NCBI GenBank assembly: GCA_900617975.1
Contig: UZAE01013456.1
Location: forward strand, 8,865 to 22,353
Reading direction: 5' to 3'
Length of the DNA: 13,489 nt
DNA from: Rodentolepis nana
Taxonomy: Eukaryota; Platyhelminthes; Cestoda; Cyclophyllidea; Hymenolepididae
Position numbers and translations under genes: made by a program. The notes beneath the pieces were generated by a model that was not told where the DNA came from, ran no database searches, and worked only from the letters and a program-made list of their open reading frames with translations. Below, one piece after another: positions 1 through 9,200 of this stretch; within the stretch, counting starts at the first letter, position 1; every line of letters starts with the position of its first letter.

Positions 1-201
1 TATATATATATTATATATTCTTTTTTCAAAGTCTAAAATTATTCACCAAAATCTAAAGCCACCCACCATCGCTCTTTAATGAAAGGTTGGCGTAATTAAT
101 ATCTACACAAATTCATCGAATAGAAAGGTTATCACCCGTCTTCTCGATGCATTATTCATAGCATACAATAAAGTAGACTTTTGAGGATAATGGAAACGTA
201 C
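1..201 (-). other. Start of intron 11, AT-rich, runs off the window
   Basis: Downstream (on the gene strand) of the last visible donor there is no further family-matching exon. The first 20 bases are an almost pure TA run. The missing 3' half of the transporter gene must lie further left. Confidence 0.5.
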
Positions 202-291
202 GCTCTCTTGACTTGCTGATAGGTTTAACCTCGCCGTGGAGAATGTCCAGGAAAAAGTCGGGCGGATTATTGTGGTCTTCAATTATGTACC
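202..291 (-). CDS. ABCG2-like: Exon 11 of the ABCG2-like gene (last visible; donor uncertain)
   Basis: The acceptor TTTCAAAG joins in phase 1 to exon 10 across a 75-nt intron. It encodes [20 protein letters not shown] followed by VKPISKSRE; the NNP-DFFLDI-G motif is a conserved ABCG2 feature at the end of the ATPase domain. The frame reaches a TAA near 146, so a donor must lie before it. GTACGT with exon end 202 is the best match. A weaker GTTAAA would end the exon at 230 right after HGE. The remaining linker and six transmembrane helices are outside the window to the left. Confidence 0.8.
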
Positions 292-3200
292 CTTTGAAAG
301 AAAACGAAATTGCATGGCAGATATGAGAAAATAGTAATAAAGTGAAAATCTATGGGTAATACTTACCTAGTCTAGAGAAGTAATTCACCGGTTCATTACG
401 AGCCGGGCCGTGGTAGACTATTCGACCATTGGACATTAACGTAAGGGAGTCAAATAACTTGTAGATTGAGTATCTCGGCTGATGGATGGAGAGGATTATT
501 GTTCGCCCGCGTTGAGACAGCCTGAATACAGAATGGGAGATAATAAATAAGCACTCTGAGGCAACTATTGTTCTTCCTCGTGACCTCACCGAAGTACTTT
601 ATTTGCTACCTACCTTCCGATTGGTCAAAATAATTTAATAGTCAAGGGAACTTTGCGTGAACCCGATTCATCTCTAGCAATCGAATTGCATGACAAATCG
701 CTTTACATTTATCAAACACCGCTAAAATTCTACACCCAGTAATAAAAGCAGTTCTCATAACACAAGCTAAAATCGCCATTTATTTCAAAGGAAGATTGGA
801 AGTAGTGCATATTCTTGATTTGCAATTTATATTGTGTGATCATTGAAAATTATGTGCTAAAAAATGAGCTCATTTACATTTATTTCAAATAAGGAGAAGA
901 AATTTGAAAATTGTCGTCTTTCTTATCCTTTATATAACTCAGCATCTAATTCTGAAACACAAAAGACCTTGAAATTGTAAATCGTAAGCAACTCCGGTAT
1001 GGAATTGATGCTTATACTTCCTCCGTACCTTTACTAAAATTGGGCACTATTGATTTTTTACAGGTCAGATCTGGAACACTATGTATCGCTAGAGTAAGAC
1101 TGACTTAGGCTAGATACCGTAGGTAAAAATGTAATTTGGCTTATTCCAAGATATTACATTAATTGTTTTATATAGGAATACAAGTTGATTCTACTTTTTT
1201 TAAGAACGGAGGCCAAAATGGATTCGAAATGTCAGACGACGTGTGGTCTGGCTTTGATGTAGATAACAAACGACTCACATCTCCAACTCTGATTCATACT
1301 CTCTCACCTCCAAGCCCTCCACAGCTCCTCCTACCAACAACAACTCTATCTTTGGCATCTGAAGCCCTCTCCATACCTATTTATCTTGATTTTTCTTTTG
1401 TTAAGTCGTTTGTATTTCTCTTACTACATCTGTCCTTGTTCTAGTCGCATCTCGCAAACAAAGCCAATACTCAATGTTCATTTTTTTAACTAAAAGAGAG
1501 ATTAAACTTAAGATGAGTTCGTCAAAGCGTGTATATAAAAGGAGTGTATTCATAAAAACAACTATTCGGTTAAAGAAACGATTCGATTGTCTGTTATCAT
1601 AAAATATCTTGCATAAATAGTTGCACTTTATCTCACAGTTATGCGTAGTTGCCTTATAAACAATAGAATTGCTCTACTGGAAAATAACGCAATAAACCCA
1701 CAGATGTATGAAATGCAAAGTATGTGGAATAGATCTTCGATATGTAAGTTTGGAATTTGACAACCTATTTCGAGAAAAAATAACTCTTTCAGTTGAAGGA
1801 GAAACTATGGATGATTGACTTAAAAGTGAGACTACTTAGTGACCTAATTTCAGATCCGTATCTACCCCATTTCAATTACGAAGGATATCCTCTTTATTGT
1901 TGTAAGCTGCTAGTTATAATCTCAACTTCTACCAGCCGGTTCTAATTATTTTATTCCTACATGCTTACTTTCACGTGGTGCACCCTAGGCAACGTACACT
2001 CGTACGACAAAGAGTGTATAAACCGGTAGTTGACTTCTGACTTCAAACTACTATGGCCCTATTGTATGTCATATTCCACCACTTCCACAGTACTCACCTC
2101 ACCTTTTCTCTCCCTTTGTGTCTGGCTGTCTCTTTTACAACTACGAATCACTCTTCTGTCCCCTACCTTTTGTGACTTTGATGTGCCTCCTCACTGTGAA
2201 ACCCAAAGTCAGCTAAAGGCTAGTGATAACTATCATAAAGCCAGCCATTTGATATAAATAAATCTTATTTCCACAATTTTCTAACTAAATAAGAACCATT
2301 ACCCCGCAGCAAACTCATCGATCTTAACAGTTCAACATTCTAATCTCATAGCTGGCACTTATCCTATGTTCACTCCTGCCATGAATATTCTATTACCATA
2401 TACAATACCAGTAAAATAGACTTCAATAAACAATAATTTAGATCTCATTTATACAAAATTTTTAAGTATCTTACGACGAAACTCACGTCTTCAAGGTTTG
2501 AATGACGCTGCCAGCAGTAAATGCATCAAGTCCTGTTGTAGGCTCATCTAAGAAGAGCACGGACGGATCTGCAATGATTTCCATTCCAATACTCGTCCGC
2601 TTCCTCTCTCCACCCGAAATACCTCTAATCAACTCCGTTCCAATCTGAAGTGCATTTTTAAAGAGAGGGCACAAATGAGTGGAAAGCACCAAACCCACTT
2701 TATTTAATATCCTCCTTCAAGTGTATATATGGGCAAGTAGAACACGAGAAGAACTACATACGTACGCACACGCACGCACGCACGCGCGTACCGTGTGACC
2801 ATTAGGAACAGCAGCTTACCTTGCTGTCAGCGATTTTCGTTAATCCCAGTTCATCAAGAATCTCATTGACTTTCTCCCTGGTCTCAGATAATGAGTAGCC
2901 TTTCTTCCTCTTCAGCATCGCGGCGAGATAGAGAGACTCGCGTACTGTCAATGTTCCCATGAGAATATCGTCCTGTCATGAGGAAGAAAATAGCTCCCTC
3001 TTAAGTCACAAAGCAAAGTATACTACAACAGTAAACAATTCTGCCAATCCATGAGCTTCCATTGAAAAAAGAGTGGAAGCTCGTATTGAGGGAAAACAAG
3101 GCAGCCTATCAACTTGAAGAGTAGAAGTATATACAAGTGCAGAGGGGTGTGAGGAGAAAGGGCGTATGCAAAACAGAACGACGTTCAATGTGCGATCAAT

Positions 3201-6200
3201 TCTGCAAACAGTCTGAAAGATCTGATGGATATAGTAAAGGCAACACAGATGACATGTATGGATCACTAAAGATATGTACATATCTGGGGTGTGCGATAGA
3301 CTTACCTCCACGTGGTGCAACCTGGGCAACGTATGCTCATACGCCAAAAAGTCTATTAACCGGCAGTTGACTTCTGACTTCAAACTACCATCACCCCACT
3401 GTATGTCATATTCTACAACTTCCACAGTACACATCTCACATTTTCTCCACCTTTGTGTGTGTCTGCCTCTTTTACATCTGTGAATCGCTCTTCTCTTCCC
3501 CACCCCTCGACTTTCTGCTACTTTGATGAACCTTCCCTCTGTAAAGGCCCCTCGACTTTCTGCTACTTTGATGAACCTTCCCTCTGTAAAGCCCGATATC
3601 AGCTATATGGGTAATGATGACTATTCAAAACGCCTGCCATTTGAAAGGATAGAATAAATCATTTTTTTGTTGAAAAGAGCTTATATGGGTGCTCAAAGTT
3701 CTTACTTAAAGAAAATCTTTAGAAGCGAACCTAGCCAATTTCATTAAATTCTGTCCTTCATCAAGATAGTGATTTCCGAAAAGGTATTACTATTCAATTT
3801 TCTAACTTATAAATACTCATAAATAGTAAAAAAAGGGTTTTCGAAATATACCGAAAAACGATAAGTGCTGAGTAGTGGGATGTACATCCCATTTCTAATT
3901 GCAAGGATCGCACGATTAAATTTCCAAATTTATTTGTTGAAGTACGATAATAGACGTATAACAGTTCGGCAAAGTTTATAAATTAGACCATTCAGATTCA
4001 CCGACCTACGATTATCGTCTTTTGCTAGATTCTCTAAATGTACGGCACAATCATTAAAAAAGTATAAAAATCGTCTTTATGCAAGACAAGATTGTGAACT
4101 ATGCCAACATGAATTTGCACTATTAGGTGAGAAAAAAAATACGAAACGCCTTGCATGAGCAATAACATTTTGCATGATCTTGCGTTTAGCGATATCTCCT
4201 TTCAATTTGTCAAAGTGTCTTCGACCTCCTTCTTGCTAATGGCAAGTATTATGTTGATGAAGGGGTCCATGATAGACTTACCTCCACTCGTATGGCCAAT
4301 AAAGTCTATAATTAATTCCGAGATTAATTCCTGACTTCAAACTAGCATAACCCCACTTCATGCCATATTCCACCACTTCCACAGTACTCACCTCACCTCG
4401 CCTTTTTCTCCACTTGTGTCTATCTCACTTACACCTGTGAATCACTCTTCTGTCCCCCCCCCCCCCACTCGACTTTTTGTGACTTTGATATTCCTCCTCT
4501 CTGTGAAGACCGAGGTCAACTAAAGGGTTAATGATAACTGTTATAAAGCATGGAAAGAACCAACGTACCTGCACAACGTAGCCGGAGATACATTTGAATT
4601 GTTTCGGTTGCGGATGTCCGTCGATGAGGACTTCACCAGTGAGATAGCGCGGCTGCTTGCGGCCAGCAAGAACGTCCAGTAATCTAAAATATGCCAGTCG
4701 CAAGAGGCAATATCAACAGTAGGCAATAAGTTTACTTCACGGGTGCGCAATAGACTTACCTCCACGTGGTGCACCCTGGGCAACGTATACTCATACAGCT
4801 AAAAAGTCTATTAACTGGCAGTAGACCTCTGACTTCAACCTACCATGACCCGACTATATGCATATTCGACCCCTTCCACAGTACTCATCTAATCTTTTCT
4901 CTGCCTTTTTGTCTGTTTCTGTTACATCTGTGAATCACTCTTCTGTCCCCTCCCCTCCCCTCTCGACTTTTGTCACTTTGATGTTCTTCCTGCTCTCTGT
5001 GAAGCCCCGAAGTCAGCTCCAGGGCTAATGATAACTATCAAAATGCCTGCCATTTGATATAAATAAGTGAGTTTAATTCACAATTAATAAGATGAACGGT
5101 GGGCCAACGGTCTGTCAAATGCGAGAAAGTCCAATTCAAGATGAGGCGTCCATTTCGAAAACCCAGACACAAGCATGAATGTAATAAAAGCAGAGAAGTC
5201 GGATGATAGTTGGAGTGAGTATTTTTACGATTTGGCACGACTGAATGAATGACACGCAATTTCATATTCCGTAAACCTCGGTAATTGTACTCAGAAAATA
5301 AACATAAAACCACTCCTCCACCCACAACATCACTCCTATGTGAAATACGCACTTTTTGTGAAGAAAACTAGTTTCTTGAGACAGCAGTTTTCAGGAAATT
5401 CAAGTCGAAAACAAGTTTGGAAGGTCACTCTAGTTACTTTGGTATTTGAGAACGAAGTTACTACAGATAAAAGCAAAGCTACATTTCCAGCCAATAGAAG
5501 CACTTGAAAAGTACCACCCGTTTCTAGATTATCTGAAAAGGTTGGTACAATAGTATTGTCTATGGAAATGGATGTTTAGACTCCGCTCTGCTCCACTATT
5601 AACTATTGGCTATTTTCATGAGTACTTTATTAATTAACGATTTAACGGCATACTTCAATCACATGTTTTGCTATTAATTGCTCCGATTATAAGAGACAAA
5701 TTTATCCAGATGGCGCGAGTAGAGATTTTATTTACCTAACTGGTAAATAATCTCTGAGCATCAAGAACACAAACACTTACTCAAGTGTCAAATTCAGGAA
5801 TTTGAGACTGGAAAGATTAGAGCATGGCACATTGAGCTGTAGTCATCAGGTAAAGTTTCTGGCAACTTGATAATGCCGAAATTCTATCTAACTCAGTAAC
5901 TTTCCACTAATTCTATATTGGACAATTTTGAGTGTGCGATAGACTTACGTCCACGTGGTGCACCCCGGGCAACGTATACTCATACGGCAAAAAAGTCTAT
6001 TAACCGACAGTTGACCTCTTGACTTCAAACTACCATGACCCCACTGTATGTCATATTCGACCCCTTCCATAGTACTTATCTAGCTTTTTCTCTGCATTTG
6101 TGTCTGTCTGTGTCTTTTTCATCTGTGGATCTCTCTTCTGTTCCCTCCCCCTCTCGACTTTTTTCTCTTTGTTGTTCCTTCCCCTCTGTAAAGCCTGAAG

Positions 6201-9200
6201 TGAATTAAAGGGCTAATTTGAAGTAAATAAATATTGGATAATATAAAAATTCTTCCTAATGAAGCACCTTTCTTTAATTAAATAATATTGTTGATATGAT
6301 AAGGGAAAATATCAGCATCTCCTAGTAATTACCCAGGTCTTTGTTTGAGCTGGTTACTATTAAAATTAAATTCACAAAATTGCATATAATATCAAGAGAC
6401 GCTTCAAAACTCACGATGATTTACCACAACCAGTGGGTCCCATGATAGCATTCACTCCTGGACGCATGATTCCACTCACTCCATTCAACACCACTTTCTT
6501 ATTAACTTTCGCGCAAGGCATCTTCCTCACAGGCACCACATACTCAACATCTCGGAAGGTGATTACCGAACCCTGAATCATCGAACGAGTACTCATCATG
6601 CTCACAGAGATATCACCTCCTCTACGACCTCCAACTCCATCTCCTCGAGAGCTGCGCTTTCCTCCAAGACTCCGAGAGTAGTGAAGGGGGTCGGGATTCT
6701 CTGGTGTATTATCCACAACGCCTCTTAAACTGTCCCATCGCTTTTCTCGAGGGAGGGAGGTGATGGCAACTTGTGAATATTTGTTTAAATAAATGTTAGT
6801 TACGGTTAAAATTCTCGTTACCCATTCACAGTTCGGTCACTTGTAAGCGTGCTAATTAATGAGGTCATGAAAGAGTACAAGTGTGTAAGATTACTTTATT
6901 TAATTCTAGTCAAAAATGACTTTTCAATTGTACGAGGCGATGGAGCTTAACTTGAGGGCTGATTAAGTAGCGATATTACTAACAGTGCACTTTAAGGTGG
7001 TTGAAGAGTGGAGGTTTGGATTCGCTTGTATTTCCTAAATCACGAACCAATCACAAGCCCCTTCAAATTAGATGGAATGAAAAAATGTATCCGAAAAAAG
7101 TGAGTTTAATTATCTGGAAAGTGACTCCACTCTCGACTAAGGGGCTAAATGCCTGTAAGTTGAAGTGAGTTTCATCTTCAGGGAAAACGGCCAAATTAGA
7201 ACTGAAATGCTAAGGTATTCAACTCAATTTATTTTGGCACAATCAAGGAGTAAATATCTATTTTCTTTATTTGGCAACGCTTTAACCTTGACCTATTCCG
7301 AAATCAGTGAGCTTTATAAAAATATTTCTAGTTTGTACTAACATCCTTACGACCTTGTAAAGAAGCCACCCGCATTGCTAAAATAGTGCAGAGCATGTAG
7401 CCAATCCTAGAATTTTATTGATTAATACAAGATCTATAAAATTTATTTCTTTTCATCGATTCAAAAATTTGTGCACTACCCCCGGTCATTTTTTATTCAA
7501 ATGACTGTCCTTTTATTTATTCAACGGTATAATTCTATTTTAATTAACTTAAATTAACAAACCAAAACAACACGTGATAGAGGGTCTAGTTAACATGGCC
7601 AAAAATAACAAAAAAATAAAAAGTTGAATCATTTATTTCCCTAATTGCATTGCGTGCTGAATGCCTGAGCCAACACAGAAGTGAAAGGAATTATACAGAA
7701 TATTGGACACTTATGTTGACGAAGAGATAAGAAAAGTTTTAAATTCAAAATGATGTAGGCTAGACCTTAAATTTTCAAAAAAAGACATGATTTGATCGAA
7801 ATCTAAAGCAATTAAGGGAACAATGCAGATCTTGCTATTGGATCAACTGTGTTTCCTCTAGATCCTACTTCTTGCTTCACTTCACGCCCTATTCCTTGAC
7901 GAGACAATTCCGATCCGTTTTGTTTGAGGATTTGAGATTATGAAAAAGTTATATTTATTGGTTTTTTGCTTATATACTTCCTTCTTACTAAGTACATTTT
8001 TTTACATTATATACAATTAAATTGAAATTAAACTTTCACTGGTACAGAAATACTCAAAGTTGAAAATAGTGCAAAAGACCGTTTTCTTGTATCCTCCACC
8101 TTCAATTTGGAGCACAGAGTATTTTCTTGAAAAATCACCTTTCTCTATAGCTAGCCATTAAAACCAACAAACAACCCCCAAGCATAACATCCACCCTCAT
8201 CTGGTATTTGATACTTCTAACAACTTCCAAGTTCTGGACGATCTGGGTCGACTAGTTATGGAAATGGTAAAGTTGAGTGCTTAAACATCCAAATGTCTAC
8301 GTAGACAATGACATATCAGCAAGCAGAAGAAATCAATAACTGTGTGTCATGGCAATAAGACAACTCACCATTTTCTCCATCTACTTCGCCACCATCCTCA
8401 GGAATAGGAACACCGAGAGTGAGTTTCCCTTCTGGTTTTCTATTTATTGGAAGATCTTCCACAAATCCGCCAGCCACTTGATCCGGCGAATAAGCAGACC
8501 CTTGCCTCGGCTTCCGATCCAGTCGATACTCTCCTGAACCAGATTCATTGAATATCTCTTCATCCTAAAGAAACGGAGAGAGAGAGAACAAGATTTGAAG
8601 TGTGTCAAGACACTATTATTTCCTTTGGTTAGAAGCGCGGTGTTATGATAGAGAAGCTCAGTGAGTTGGCGATGACCACTGTGGTTAGTGAGCAAAACAC
8701 CCCCTTTCTCCCAGTGAACATACAAACTCACAAAGTACTTTGAGAAATGAATATAAGGCACAGAAGAGGCCAGATAAGGTCTAGTAGCCCAATTTATTAC
8801 CTTCCGTGCATGCGGAAGCATTAGAGACATCGGTCGGCGCAGTAAATCACTCTATGATAATGATAACAAATTATGGTGAGATAAGTTGAAATTCCACTTT
8901 ATGTGTGGGGAGAGTTTAGAAAATTGCACCTACTTTCTCCATCAAGTTACTGATAACTGATACAGAGTGTGCGGATGAGTGATGTTTACTATGATTGTGA
9001 ACTTCCACAAAAGAAGAGGGATTGAGAGTATCTGTTTCCTCCTGCCCTTTATCCAATTCCCCTTCTGTACCTTCTTCCTCTTCATCCGCTTCAGAAAGAT
9101 GTCTTAGAGCTGTCCTCTCATCAACTAAGAGACCATGGCTACCTTTGTGCCTCCTCATCCGGGGAACCAGAGTTGGCAAGAAGGCATGACGATCACTATT

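Larger units (their letters stand above)
2973..4568 (-). other. Intron 7 (1596 nt) with two retroposon copies
   Basis: GT-AG intron between the Q-loop exon and the helical-subdomain exon. It contains copies B (3287-3659) and C (4263-4552) and an inverted repeat at 3051-3084. The middle part, 3660-4262, is AT-rich with no recognisable feature. Confidence 0.88.
4684..6414 (-). other. Intron 6 (1731 nt) with two retroposon copies
   Basis: GT-AG phase-2 intron directly after Walker A. It contains copies D (4741-5069) and E (5930-6230) and a hairpin at 5721-5755. The sequence at 5082-5720 and 5756-5914 shows no recognisable gene or repeat; the 104-codon minus open frame at 5038-5352 overlaps a repeat tail and has no coding signs. 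Confidence 0.88.

Noticed and set aside
2030..2257. 75-codon plus-strand open frame
   Set aside because: It lies entirely in retroposon copy A; the same peptide pieces ([10 protein letters not shown]) recur in copy B only because the DNA is repeated.
1962..2261. Retroposon as solo LTR, TRIM or MITE
   Set aside because: No TG...CA termini, no terminal inverted repeats, and flanking duplications of about 12 bp instead of the fixed 2-6 bp of integrase or transposase insertions.
3006..3503. 165-codon minus-strand open frame, the longest in the window
   Set aside because: It is mostly the antisense of retroposon copy B plus intron; HHVEVSL peptides recur in copy D; no domain and no link to the transporter exons.
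4263..4552. Hammerhead ribozyme inside the repeat, as in schistosome Sm-alpha elements
   Set aside because: The conserved CTGATGA and GAAA core is absent from all six copies; GCTAATGAT near the tail is not a match.
4425..4783. Two minus-strand frames over exon 7
   Set aside because: One is exon 7 read through both flanking introns, the other is an off-frame shadow covering the head of copy D.
6415..6716. Start of the protein at the GTG of 6716
   Set aside because: Not an ATG and the frame is open upstream to a strong acceptor at 6746 whose phase matches exon 5.
8444..8830. 128-codon minus-strand open frame
   Set aside because: It runs through exon 4, intron 4 and exon 5 in a register that ignores strong splice sites; the phase-0 frame from 8564 connects to the Walker A exon and this one does not.
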